A stretch of DNA of 64,000 nucleotides, from assembly GCF_025421715.1 (NCBI RefSeq), contig NZ_JAOEFC010000004.1:62001-126000 (forward strand), read 5' to 3'. Source of the DNA: Microbacterium festucae (GTDB lineage: Bacteria > Actinomycetota > Actinomycetes > Actinomycetales > Microbacteriaceae). Numbering within the stretch: the stretch's first letter is position 1; the number at the start of each line of letters is the position of its first letter. The translations under genes were made by a program, and so were the position numbers. Below are positions 24,393 to 32,619 of the stretch, piece by piece. The notes below the pieces were generated by a model. That model saw only the letters and a program-made list of their open reading frames with translations, was not told the origin of the DNA and did not search any database.

Positions 24393-25915
24393 CGGGCGGT
24401 CTCCTCGTCGTAGCGGGCGCGCCAGGTGGCATCCATGGGGAACAGGCCCGCGATCGGGTGGCCCTCGGCCACGCGCGCGGCGATCCAGGCGTCCTCGGTC
24501 TCCTGCGCGAGCGCCGCGTCGGCGATCTCGGCCGCCAGTGCAGGTGGCACGACGATCACGCCGTCGGCGTCGCCGACCATGATGTCGCCCGGCTGCACGG
24601 TCGCCCCGCCGCACGAGATGGTGAGGTCGTGGTCCCACGGCACGTGGCGGCGCCCGAGCACGGCGGGGTGGGCGCCGGCGGCGTAGACGGGCAGGCCGAC
24701 GGCGGTCACGGCGTCGATGTCGCGCACGCCGCCGTCGGTGACGATGCCCGCCGCACCACGGGCGTGGGCGCGGATGGCGAGGATGTCGCCGAGGGTGCCC
24801 GAGCCCGTCTCGCCCCGCGCCTCGATCACGATCACCTCGCCGGCGCCGACGGCATCGAACGTGCGCTTCTGCGCGTTCTGCCCGCCGCCGTGGCCGGCGA
24901 AGAGGTCTTCGCGGTTCGGCACGAACCGCAGGGTGCGGGCGGTGCCGACGAGCTTCGCCCCCGGATGCAGGGGGCGCACCCCGTCGATGGAGACGTTGTC
25001 GAGCCCGCGCTTGCGCAGCTGCTGCGAGAGCGCAGCGACGGGTGCGTCGAGCAGCTTGGCGCGCAGTTCTGGCGTGAGTGCTCCGGCATCCGCAGGTGTC
25101 GAGGCGGCATCGGCCGGGGCCGAGGTGTCGTCGGCCGGTGTCGCCATGGCATCCGCCGGGGTGCCCCAGGCCTCGCTGCGCTGGGTGTCGTCGACGGCGG
25201 GCAGCGCGCCCAGCGCCGGGTCGAAGGCGATGTCGGGCCCCGCGACGACGGTGGTGACCAGGCGGCCGCTGCGGGCGCCGGTGGCGGGGGCGTCGACCTC
25301 GACCTCGATCACGTCGCCCGGGGCGACCACCGACGATCCGGCCGGTGTGCCGGTGAGGATGACGTCGCCGGTCTCGAGGGTCATGTGCTGCGAGAGGTCG
25401 GCGACGATCTGGGCGAGGGGGAACAGCAGCCCGTCGGTGGTGCCCTCCTGCGCGAGGGCGCCGTTCACCCACGTGCGCACGCGCAGCGCCGCCGGGTCGA
25501 CCGTGCGTGCGTCGATGAGGTCGGGACCGATCGGGGTGAAGCCGTCGCCGCCCTTCGAGCGCACGTTGGAGCCCTTGTCGGCCGCGCGCAGGTCGTAGAG
25601 CCCGAGATCGTCGGATGCCGTCACCCACGCCACGTGCTCCCACGCCTCGTGCGCCGGCACGCGGCGGGCGGGCCGACCGATCACCAGGGCGATCTCGCCC
25701 TCGAAGGCCAGCAGCTCGGTGCCGGCGGGGCGCTCGACGGTGCCCCCCGAGGCGGCCACCGAGCTCGACGGCTTGAAGAAGTACGACGGGGCTGCCGGCC
25801 GCCGGCCCCGCTGGGCGGCGCGCGACTCGTAGCTCAGGTGCACCGCGACGATCTTGCCGGGGCGTGCCGGCAGGCCGGCGAAGCGCGGGTCGGCGCTGGT
25901 GTGATCCGTGGTCAT
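24389..25915 (-). CDS. Fumarylacetoacetate hydrolase - RraA-like fusion (HpaG-type decarboxylase/isomerase)
   Basis: The protein has 508 residues in two complete domains. Residues ~1-235 are a FAH-family enzyme with metal ligands in LAFEGEIALVIG and the stretch DKGSNVRSKGGDGFTPIGP, matching HpaG, which decarboxylates and isomerises 5-oxopent-3-ene-1,2,5-tricarboxylate. A linker of about 45 residues with repeated PAD units follows. Residues ~285-508 are an RraA/HMG-aldolase-like domain with the active-site R-D pair in TDGGVRDIDAV and GDIMVGDADGVIVVP; relatives decarboxylate oxaloacetate or cleave HMG. E. coli HpaG fuses two FAH domains instead. The first gene of the minus-strand operon, it has a GAGGGAG ribosome site and overlaps gntR by ATGA. 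Confidence 0.9.
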   Translation of the reverse strand: MTTDHTSADPRFAGLPARPGKIVAVHLSYESRAAQRGRRPAAPSYFFKPSSSVAASGGTVERPAGTELLAFEGEIALVIGRPARRVPAHEAWEHVAWVTASDDLGLYDLRAADKGSNVRSKGGDGFTPIGPDLIDARTVDPAALRVRTWVNGALAQEGTTDGLLFPLAQIVADLSQHMTLETGDVILTGTPAGSSVVAPGDVIEVEVDAPATGARSGRLVTTVVAGPDIAFDPALGALPAVDDTQRSEAWGTPADAMATPADDTSAPADAASTPADAGALTPELRAKLLDAPVAALSQQLRKRGLDNVSIDGVRPLHPGAKLVGTARTLRFVPNREDLFAGHGGGQNAQKRTFDAVGAGEVIVIEARGETGSGTLGDILAIRAHARGAAGIVTDGGVRDIDAVTAVGLPVYAAGAHPAVLGRRHVPWDHDLTISCGGATVQPGDIMVGDADGVIVVPPALAAEIADAALAQETEDAWIAARVAEGHPIAGLFPMDATWRARYDEETAR

Positions 25916-25929
25916 GAGCTCCCTCGCTC

Positions 25930-25974
25930 TTGCGTCGTATCTCAAATCGTATATGATCACTCTCGACCGGGCAA
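25930..25974. promoter_or_regulatory. Divergent hpa promoters sharing one operator
   Basis: ATCGTATATGAT (25946-25957) is a near-perfect palindrome. It contains the -10 of both directions: TATGAT (25952-25957) for the plus-strand transporter, with TTGCGT at 25930-25935 (spacer 16), and TACGAT (25951-25946) for the minus-strand operon, with TTGCCC at 25974-25969 (spacer 17). A regulator bound here would control both promoters together. The same palindrome, fully symmetric, lies at 31691-31702. Confidence 0.75.
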
Positions 25975-26050
25975 GCATCCACGGGCTCCGCGCACAGCGC
26001 CCCCTCGCCCGGCCGACAACGACGTCGAATTGACACAGGAGTCAATGACC

Positions 26051-27445
26051 ATGAGCGCACCCGCCTCCCGCCGCACGCCCGAGGGCTTCACGCCCACCGG
26101 CACCATCGCCACCCACGCCGACCGCCGCCGGGTCGTCTTCGCCACCGTCGTGGGCACCACCGTCGAGTGGTACGACTTCTTCATCTACGCCTCGGCGGCC
26201 GGGCTCGTGTTCGGCCAGCTGTTCTTCGGCCCCGCCGGCGACGGCATCGCGCAGATCCTGTCGTTCCTCACCGTCGGCATCAGCTTCCTCTTCCGCCCGC
26301 TCGGCGCGTTCCTGGCCGGGCACCTCGGCGACAAGTACGGGCGCCGCTTGGTGCTCATGCTCACCCTCATCCTCATGGGCGTCGCGACCACGCTCGTCGG
26401 CCTCCTGCCCACATATGCCGCGATCGGCATCGCCGCGCCGATCCTGCTGATCTTCCTGCGCATCCTGCAGGGCATCTCGGCGGGCGGCGAGTGGGGCGGT
26501 GCGGTGCTCATGGCCGTCGAGCACGCGCCCAAGACCAAGCGCGGCATGTTCGGCGCCTCGCCGCAGATCGGCGTGCCGCTCGGTCTGCTCCTGGCATCCG
26601 GCGTCATGGGCCTCATGGCGCTGATCGCCCCCGGTGACGCGTTCCTCGAGTGGGGGTGGCGCGTGCCGTTCCTGCTCTCGGTCGTGCTGATCCTCGTCGG
26701 CTACTACATCCGCCGCCGTGTCGAAGAGAGCCCCGTGTTCACCGAACTCGCCGCGCGCAAAGAAGAGACGCGGATGCCGATCGTGCAGCTGTTCCGCGGC
26801 CACGCGCTGCTGGTCGTGATCGCCGCATTCGTCTTCGCCGGCAACAACGCGGTCGGGTACATGACGACGGGCGGATACATCCAGCGCTACGCGACCGACC
26901 CCGAGGGTCCCGTGGGCCTGGCGACCTCCGACGTGCTCGGCGCCGTCACGCTGTCGGCGGTGTCGTGGCTGGTGTTCACCTGGATCGCCGGCTGGCTGTC
27001 CGACCGCATCGGCCGCCGCACCACCTACCTCATCGGGTGGGTGCTGCAGCTGGCCGGCGTGATCCTGCTGTTCCCGCTCGTCGACAGCGGCTCGCTCGCG
27101 AACCTCACCCTGGGCCTGGTCATCCTCACCGTCGGGCTCGGATTCACCTACGGCCCGCAGGCCGCGCTCTACGCCGAGCTGTTCCCGGCCTCCATCCGCT
27201 TCTCGGGGGTCTCGATCTCCTACGCCATCGGCGCCATCCTCGGCGGCGCGTTCGCCCCGACCATCGCCACGGCCATCGTGCAGAGCACCGGCTCGACGCA
27301 GGGCGTCACCTGGTACCTCGCCGGCATGACCCTGCTCGGACTCATCGCCACGCTGCTGCTGCGCGACCGCAGCGGCATCCCGCTCGGCCCCGATCACGAG
27401 GCCGAGCAGGCCCACAGCCCCATCTACGGCCTGGCCAAGGCCTGA
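26051..27445 (+). CDS. MFS transporter, metabolite:H+ symporter (MHS) type
   Basis: The protein has 464 residues from the ATG at 26051 (AGGAG nine bases upstream). The ATG at 26045 is possible but lies only three bases from AGGAG. Twelve membrane helices are expected. MHS/sugar-porter signatures are GTTVEWYDFFIY at helix 1, GHLGDKYGRRLVLML in the first loop, GGEWGGAVLMAVEHAP, and WLSDRIGRRTTYL in the second half. Relatives import aromatic acids, shikimate or 2-oxoglutarate with protons. Divergent from the hpa operon and 61 bases before the hydroxylase gene, it probably imports the hydroxyphenylacetate or a similar aromatic acid. Confidence 0.93.
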   Translation: MSAPASRRTPEGFTPTGTIATHADRRRVVFATVVGTTVEWYDFFIYASAAGLVFGQLFFGPAGDGIAQILSFLTVGISFLFRPLGAFLAGHLGDKYGRRLVLMLTLILMGVATTLVGLLPTYAAIGIAAPILLIFLRILQGISAGGEWGGAVLMAVEHAPKTKRGMFGASPQIGVPLGLLLASGVMGLMALIAPGDAFLEWGWRVPFLLSVVLILVGYYIRRRVEESPVFTELAARKEETRMPIVQLFRGHALLVVIAAFVFAGNNAVGYMTTGGYIQRYATDPEGPVGLATSDVLGAVTLSAVSWLVFTWIAGWLSDRIGRRTTYLIGWVLQLAGVILLFPLVDSGSLANLTLGLVILTVGLGFTYGPQAALYAELFPASIRFSGVSISYAIGAILGGAFAPTIATAIVQSTGSTQGVTWYLAGMTLLGLIATLLLRDRSGIPLGPDHEAEQAHSPIYGLAKA

Positions 27446-27506
27446 GGCCCCGACTGCGGAGAACCCGGACGCCGCAGCGTCACCGGTCGCGAAGGGATCG
27501 ACGAGC

Positions 27507-29399
27507 ATGCAGTTCCACCACCACGGCTACGTGTCGGGAGACCCTCGGGTGCTCCCCGCCGCCGGCAGCGGCATCGACCGCCCCGACGACCTCCCCGACG
27601 AGATGGACGTGCTCATCGTCGGGTCGGGGCCGGCGGGGATGCTGCTGGCCGCGCAGCTCTCGCAGTTCCCCGCCGTCACCACGCGCATCATCGAGCGACG
27701 GGACGGGCGACTCGTCCGCGGCCAGGCCGACGGCATCCAGCCGCGCAGCGTCGAGACCTTCCAGGCGTTCGGGTTCGCCGAGCGCATCGTCGCCGAGGCC
27801 TACAACATCGCCTACATGAACTTCTGGGGGCCCGACCCGGCGGCGCCGGAGAACATCGTGCGCACGGCGCGCACCGAGGACTACGCGCTGCAGATCAGCG
27901 AGTTCCCGCACCTCATCGTCAACCAGGCGCGGGTGCTCGACTACTTCGCGGAAGCCGCCGCGCACGGCCCCGGACGCATCGCGCCCGACTACGGCGTGGA
28001 GTTCGTCTCGCTGACCGTGCACGAGACCGGGTCCCACCCCGTCGAGGTGCGGGTGCGGCACCTCACCGGGCCCCGCGCCGGCGAGGAGCGCACCGTGCGC
28101 GCCCGCTACGTCGCCGGGTGCGACGGCGCCCGCAGCGGGGTGCGCGAGGCGATCGGACGCGTGCACACCGGCAGCGCCGCCCTGCATGCCTGGGGCGTCA
28201 TGGACGTGCTCGTCGACACCGACTTCCCCGACTGGCGCGTCAAGTGCGCCATCAACTCGTCGGCGGGGAACATCCTGCACATCCCGCGCGAGGGCGGGTA
28301 CCTCAGCCGGATGTACATCGACCTCGGCGCCGTCGCCGAGGACGACGCGCACCGCGTGCGCGAGACGCCGCTCGAGGAGGTCATCCGGAAGGCCAACGCC
28401 ATCCTGCATCCGTATGCCATCGACGTGAAGGAGGTCGTCTGGCACAGCGTGTACGAGGTCGGCCACCGCGTGACCGACGGGTTCGACGACGTCGAGGCGG
28501 GCGGCGACCGGCCGCCGCGCGTCTTCCTCACCGGCGACGCCTGCCACACCCACAGCGCCAAAGCCGGACAGGGCATGAACGTGTCGATGCAGGACGGCTT
28601 CAACCTGGGCTGGAAGCTCGGGCATGTGCTCACCGGGCTCGCCGACCCGCAGCTGCTGGCCACCTACGCCAGCGAGCGGCGCCCCGTCGCGCAGCAGCTC
28701 ATCGACTTCGACCGCGAGTGGTCGACGCTCATGGCGCGCAAGCCCGAAGAGATCTCCGACCCCGCAGAGCTGGCCACCTACTACCTGGCCACGGCCGAGT
28801 TCCCGTCGGGGTTCATGACGCAGTACGGGCCGTCGACGATCGTCGCCGATGCCGCGCACCAGCAGCTCGCCGCCGGCTTCCCCGTCGGCAAGCGGTTCCA
28901 CAGCGCCCCCGTCTCGCTGGTCGCCGACGGCAACGTCGTGCACCTGGGACACCACGCCCGGGCCGACGGCCGCTGGCGGGTGTACGCCTTCGCCGACGCG
29001 CCCGCCGCGGGGGAGCCCTCGGCCTTGGCCGCGTGGGCGCACTGGGCAGCCGGGCCGGCGGGCCCGATCGCCGTGCACACCCCCGCCGGCGCCGATCTCG
29101 ACGCGGTCTTCGACGTGAAGGTCGTCTACCAGCAGGCCCACGAAGACGTCGACGTCGCGCGGGTGCCCGGGCTCTTCCGCCCGCGCAGCGGACCGCTCGG
29201 GCTCGTCGACGCCGAGAAGGTCTTCGCCGCGGCGCCCAGCGCCTGGAACCCGGTGGACATCTTCGACGAGCGCGGCCTCTCGCGCGACGGGGTCGTCGTC
29301 GTGGTGCGCCCCGACCAGTACGTCGCCGCCGTGCTGCCGCTGGAGGCCACCGCCGACCTCGCCGCATTCTTCGCCCGCGCCCTCCGCCCCACCCCCTGA
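27507..29399 (+). CDS. Single-component FAD aromatic hydroxylase (MobA / phenol hydroxylase type)
   Basis: The protein has 630 residues. It starts MQFH like 3-hydroxybenzoate 4-hydroxylase MobA. FAD/NADPH motifs: VLIVGSGPAGMLLAAQL, the DG motif VAGCDGARSGVREAIG, and the GD motif VFLTGDACHTHSAKAGQG. A thioredoxin-like C-terminal domain of ~170 residues follows, as in phenol hydroxylases. The ribosome site is GAAGGG. It should hydroxylate a phenolic acid ortho to its OH. In this cluster, which lacks HpaB/HpaC, the likely product is homoprotocatechuate (from 3- or 4-hydroxyphenylacetate), though protocatechuate from 3-hydroxybenzoate is the family precedent. Confidence 0.88.
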   Translation: MQFHHHGYVSGDPRVLPAAGSGIDRPDDLPDEMDVLIVGSGPAGMLLAAQLSQFPAVTTRIIERRDGRLVRGQADGIQPRSVETFQAFGFAERIVAEAYNIAYMNFWGPDPAAPENIVRTARTEDYALQISEFPHLIVNQARVLDYFAEAAAHGPGRIAPDYGVEFVSLTVHETGSHPVEVRVRHLTGPRAGEERTVRARYVAGCDGARSGVREAIGRVHTGSAALHAWGVMDVLVDTDFPDWRVKCAINSSAGNILHIPREGGYLSRMYIDLGAVAEDDAHRVRETPLEEVIRKANAILHPYAIDVKEVVWHSVYEVGHRVTDGFDDVEAGGDRPPRVFLTGDACHTHSAKAGQGMNVSMQDGFNLGWKLGHVLTGLADPQLLATYASERRPVAQQLIDFDREWSTLMARKPEEISDPAELATYYLATAEFPSGFMTQYGPSTIVADAAHQQLAAGFPVGKRFHSAPVSLVADGNVVHLGHHARADGRWRVYAFADAPAAGEPSALAAWAHWAAGPAGPIAVHTPAGADLDAVFDVKVVYQQAHEDVDVARVPGLFRPRSGPLGLVDAEKVFAAAPSAWNPVDIFDERGLSRDGVVVVVRPDQYVAAVLPLEATADLAAFFARALRPTP

Positions 29400-29530
29400 C
29401 CCGCCCGCGGGCCCGCCGCGAAACGCCTTCAGTTCGTGGGACCGGCCCTACCCGTCACCGGTCTGCCGCGTGGTCCGCGGCGCGCGCCGCGCCCTACGGG
29501 CGCCGGCTCCGGTCCCGCGCCGCCCGCCCG

Positions 29531-29628
29531 CCGCGAAACTCCTCCAGTCTGCGGGCCGCGGCTCGCGGCGCCCGCGGAATCACGCGGGCGGTGGGCGCGT
29601 GGGCGCCCGGAATGGAGGAGTTTCGCGG
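29531..29628. repeat. Palindromic intergenic element, family C, copy 1
   Basis: A 98-bp element has perfect 16-bp arms CCGCGAAACTCCTCCA (29531-29546) and its complement (29613-29628). The centre is also partly self-complementary. Together with ~40 bp of 5' flank it is duplicated 224 bp downstream. A decayed half-arm (CCGCGAAACGCC near 29418) precedes it. The 488-bp convergent gap 29400-29887 holds only these repeats. Confidence 0.87.
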
Positions 29629-29754
29629 ACAGGACGGCGGTGATCGGCGACGGACGGGTGGCCCGCGCCGGTGTGCCTGGGCATGGAGCGACGGTGCTCG
29701 GCGCGGCCGGCCCTACGGGCGCACGCTCCGGTCCCGCGCCGCGCCGCCCGCCCG

Positions 29755-29852
29755 CCGCGAAACTCCTCCAATCCGCGGGCCGCGGCTCGCGGCGCCTGCG
29801 GAATCACGCGGGCGGTGTGCGCAGGGCCGCCCGGAATGGAGGAGTTTCGCGG
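29755..29852. repeat. Palindromic intergenic element, family C, copy 2
   Basis: 98 bp, with the same perfect arms (29755-29770, 29837-29852) and a centre nearly identical to copy 1 (GCGGGCCGCGGCTCGCGGCG shared), indicating a recent duplication. It ends 36 bp from the stop of the minus-strand ThDP enzyme gene. Confidence 0.87.
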
Positions 29853-29887
29853 GAGGGGCGCCGAGCCCGACCCCGGAGACCAGGAGG

Positions 29888-31540
29888 TCAGGAGTTCACG
29901 CGCAGGATCTCGTCTTGGTAGGGGGCGCGCACGGCGCCGGAGATCCGCAGGTCGAGCAGCAGGAAGCGCCGGTCGGCGACGGGGGTCGCCGCCCAGCGCG
30001 CGAGCGCGTCGAGGTCGTCGAGGGTGCGCACGACCACGCCCTCGGCGCCGACGGCGGCGGCGAGGCCGGCGAAGTCGACCTCGGGGATCATCATCGGGGC
30101 CCGGGCCAGGCCCTGCACGCCGTACAGGTGGATCTCGGCGCCGTAGGCGTTGTCGTTCCACACCACCGCGACGCCCCGGCCGGCGGCGACGCGCACCGCG
30201 GTCTCGAGGTCGGCGAGTGCCATGAGCCCGCCGCCGTCGCCCGTGGTGAGCACGACGGTCGCGTCGGGCCGGGCGAGGGCCGCGCCGGCGACCGAGGGGA
30301 ACCCGAGCCCGATCGACTGGTAGGCGGTGCCGACCATCATCATCCGGTCGGGCGCGGCCACCGGCCAGTACATGTTCGCCCAGCCGATGAAGTGCCCGCC
30401 GTCCGAGACCACCACGCGATCGGCGGGCAGCAGCTCGCCGATGCGGGCGGCCGCCGTGCGCGGGTCGAGGCGACCGTCGGATGCCGTTCCGTCGCCGCGC
30501 GCGTAGGTGCGCAGCCCCGCCGCGTCGACGCGGTCGCGCCACCCGGCCCCGCGCGCGGGCCGGCCGGCGAGGGCGTCGACGAGAGCGCGGGCGGCGACGG
30601 CGGCGTCGGCGCGGAGGTAGGTGCCCACGTGCGGGTGGGTGGCGGCGGGAGCGGTATCGACCTGCACGATGCGGGTGCCGGGGGAGAAGAGGGCCCCGAA
30701 GCGCATCGTGAACTGGTTGAGGGAGGCGCCGAACACGACGGCCACATCGGCCTGGCCGATGAGGTCCATGGCCGGTTCCGCGCCGAAACCGCCGGTCACC
30801 CCGAGGTCGTGCTCGGGGTGCGAGAAGACCCCGCGGCCGAGCGCCGTGGTCGCGGTGACGGCGCCGGTGGCCGCGGCGAGGTCGTCGAGCGCGGCGCCGG
30901 CCCCCGCCAGCCAGGCGCCGCGGCCGGCCAGCAGCAGGGGACGCTCCGCGCCCGCGAGGGCGTCGGCGATCGAGGCGAGGGTCGCCGCGGCGAACGCACC
31001 CGCGGGTGCCAGCGGCGCCGGAAGCCGCGGATCCGGGGCCTCGGGCACCGGCCCGGCGTCGAGCTTCGCGACGTCGTAGGGGATGGCGAGGACCGTGGGC
31101 ACCCGGTACGACAGGGCGTGTTCGATGGCGATGACGGTCGTGGCCGCGGCATCGGCCCGCCCCACCGTGTAGGTGCGCGCGCCGACGGCCGAGGCCAGTG
31201 CGATCTGGTCGACGTCCCACGGGCGCGGCCCCGAGGTCGGTTCGTCGCCGACGACGAGGATCAGCGGCACGTGCGCCTGCACCGCCTCGGCCAGCGCCGT
31301 GAGCGTGTTGGTGAACCCGGCGCCGTAGGTGGCGGTGGCCGCGGCGAGCCCGCCCCCGGCGCGGAAGTGGGCGTCGGCGGCCACGACCCCGCCGGCTTCG
31401 TGCCGCACGGCCGTGTAGTGCACGTCGGTGGCGCGTTCGAGTGCGTCGAGGAAGTGGGCGTTGCCGTTTCCCATGACCCCGAAGACGTGGTCGATGTGGC
31501 GGGCGAGGGTGAGGGCGACGTGCGCGGACACGGTGGGCAT
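29888..31540 (-). CDS. Thiamine diphosphate-dependent enzyme (acetolactate synthase / 2-oxoacid decarboxylase-like)
   Basis: The protein has 550 residues, with GGAG five bases before the ATG. N-terminal PYR domain with the catalytic Glu in AVRHEAGGVVAADAHF and GAGFTNTLTALAEAV; central domain RPLLLAGRGAWLAGA; C-terminal PP domain with the ThDP-Mg motif TTGDGGGLMALADLE ending in WNDNAYG. The fold is shared by acetolactate synthase, benzoylformate decarboxylase and phenylpyruvate decarboxylase. The operator at 31691 places it in the hpa regulon, so a decarboxylase feeding aromatic acids (for example a hydroxyphenyl-2-oxoacid) is plausible but not shown. No small regulatory subunit is present, arguing against true acetolactate synthase. 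Confidence 0.85.
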   Translation of the reverse strand: MPTVSAHVALTLARHIDHVFGVMGNGNAHFLDALERATDVHYTAVRHEAGGVVAADAHFRAGGGLAAATATYGAGFTNTLTALAEAVQAHVPLILVVGDEPTSGPRPWDVDQIALASAVGARTYTVGRADAAATTVIAIEHALSYRVPTVLAIPYDVAKLDAGPVPEAPDPRLPAPLAPAGAFAAATLASIADALAGAERPLLLAGRGAWLAGAGAALDDLAAATGAVTATTALGRGVFSHPEHDLGVTGGFGAEPAMDLIGQADVAVVFGASLNQFTMRFGALFSPGTRIVQVDTAPAATHPHVGTYLRADAAVAARALVDALAGRPARGAGWRDRVDAAGLRTYARGDGTASDGRLDPRTAAARIGELLPADRVVVSDGGHFIGWANMYWPVAAPDRMMMVGTAYQSIGLGFPSVAGAALARPDATVVLTTGDGGGLMALADLETAVRVAAGRGVAVVWNDNAYGAEIHLYGVQGLARAPMMIPEVDFAGLAAAVGAEGVVVRTLDDLDALARWAATPVADRRFLLLDLRISGAVRAPYQDEILRVNS

Positions 31541-31668
31541 GGAGGCTCCGAAGACGGGATCGAGGAAGGGATGCCGTATGTGTCTCGCGCGCCCCGCGTC
31601 ACTGCGGCGGGCGGCTGCGTGCCCCTTTTGCGAGCACCGGTGACGGTCGTCGTCGCCGGACAGGGCCG

Positions 31669-31702
31669 AGTATAGCCCGCCGTCGCGGGCATCGTATACG
31701 AT
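31669..31702. promoter_or_regulatory. Promoter and perfect palindromic operator ATCGTATACGAT
   Basis: ATCGTATACGAT at 31691-31702 is a perfect 12-bp palindrome followed by CAC, as at 25946-25960. On the minus strand TATACT (31674-31669) is a strong -10 for the ThDP enzyme gene, with the operator over its -35 region, giving a leader of about 120 nt. On the plus strand TACGAT (31697-31702) may be the -10 of the diiron gene at 31756. Confidence 0.7.
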
Positions 31703-31755
31703 CACATGCCGCGACCGCGGCCCCCGCCCGGTCGGATCGCGGGCATCATGGGGGC

Positions 31756-32619
31756 ATGTCGGAGCCGATCACGACGCAGCGGATTCTCGAGCACGTGCAG
31801 CGCCTGGGCGAGCAGCATCCGCCCCTCGCGCTGGCCTCGGTCGACCGCGAGGTGCACGACCCCGCCGCCGTCGCCGCCCGCTACGGGCACGTCATCGACT
31901 ACCTCGCGCGGGTCGAGCTGGAAGTCGACCGCAACGTGCTCGAGCTGCTCGTGCTGCTGCCCGACGTCAGCGAGGTCGACCGGATGTTCTACGCCGATGT
32001 GTGGCAGCCGCAGGAGATCCAGCACGGGCTCATCCTCGACCGGCTGCAGCAGGACCTCGGGCGGCCGGCGGCGACCCCCGAGCTGGAGGTGTCGGCGAAG
32101 ATGAAGGTGATGGGCGCGCTGGCCCACTTCTCGGCCATCCAGGACATCGCCCGGCTGCTCTACTACCTCACCGGTGCGAGCACCGAGCGGCAGGCGGTGC
32201 TGGCCTACAACATCATCCACGACGGGATGACGGGGCTCGGCGAGACGGCGATCGCCGAGACGATCATCGCCCCGATCCGCCGCCAGGAGCCCGGGCACTT
32301 CGCGTTCTACCGGATGAGTGCGACGCAGCTGGTGCAGTCGGGGGCGCTGCGGCCCTGGCAGCTGTACCTGGCGCGCGTGCTGCGGGAGAGGACCTACAAC
32401 CTCGTCGGCGTCAACGGGCACGACCGCTACCGCGCCCAGATGGGCGGGGTGGTCACCGCGCTCGGCTTCGACGCCGACCTCGACCGCTATGCGCGCGAGG
32501 TGGGGCGCATCGAGGCCCAGCTGCTGTGGGCGCACGAGCGCGGCATGGCGTTCCCGCCCTATGTGCTGGCCGCCCTGCGCGAGAGCATCGACCTCTACCG
32601 CGAGCGCGGCTTCGACTGA
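31756..32619 (+). CDS. Ferritin-like diiron protein, function unknown
   Basis: The protein has 287 residues and is all-helical. Two E...ExxH half-sites are visible: Glu54/Glu56 (ARVELEVDRN) with Glu87-x-x-His90 (PQEIQHG), and Glu163/Glu168 (GETAIAETII) with Glu178-x-x-His181 (RQEPGHFAF). This is the four-helix diiron pattern of acyl-ACP desaturase-like, ferritin-like oxygenases. I do not recognise the exact subfamily. The ATG lacks a clear ribosome site. Placement after the hpa-type operator suggests it belongs to the aromatic regulon. Its last 25 bases overlap the convergent tetR gene. An oxygenase, desaturase or aldehyde-deformylating activity are all possible. Confidence 0.75.
   Translation: MSEPITTQRILEHVQRLGEQHPPLALASVDREVHDPAAVAARYGHVIDYLARVELEVDRNVLELLVLLPDVSEVDRMFYADVWQPQEIQHGLILDRLQQDLGRPAATPELEVSAKMKVMGALAHFSAIQDIARLLYYLTGASTERQAVLAYNIIHDGMTGLGETAIAETIIAPIRRQEPGHFAFYRMSATQLVQSGALRPWQLYLARVLRERTYNLVGVNGHDRYRAQMGGVVTALGFDADLDRYAREVGRIEAQLLWAHERGMAFPPYVLAALRESIDLYRERGFD

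Noticed and set aside
26029..26034. TTGACA before the transporter as a -35 box
   Set aside because: It lies about 17-22 bases before the start codon and adjoins the AGGAG ribosome site, leaving no room for a -10; the promoter at 25930-25957 is better.
24458..26044. Plus-strand open frame running into the MFS transporter gene from far upstream
   Set aside because: The first ~530 codons are antisense to the FAH-RraA gene with shadow composition; the transporter starts at 26045/26051 after a ribosome site and promoter.
31541..31690. Riboswitch or leader peptide in the ~120-nt leader of the ThDP enzyme gene
   Set aside because: No TPP-box (CUGAGA) or other known riboswitch core and no convincing short ORF with a ribosome site on the minus strand.
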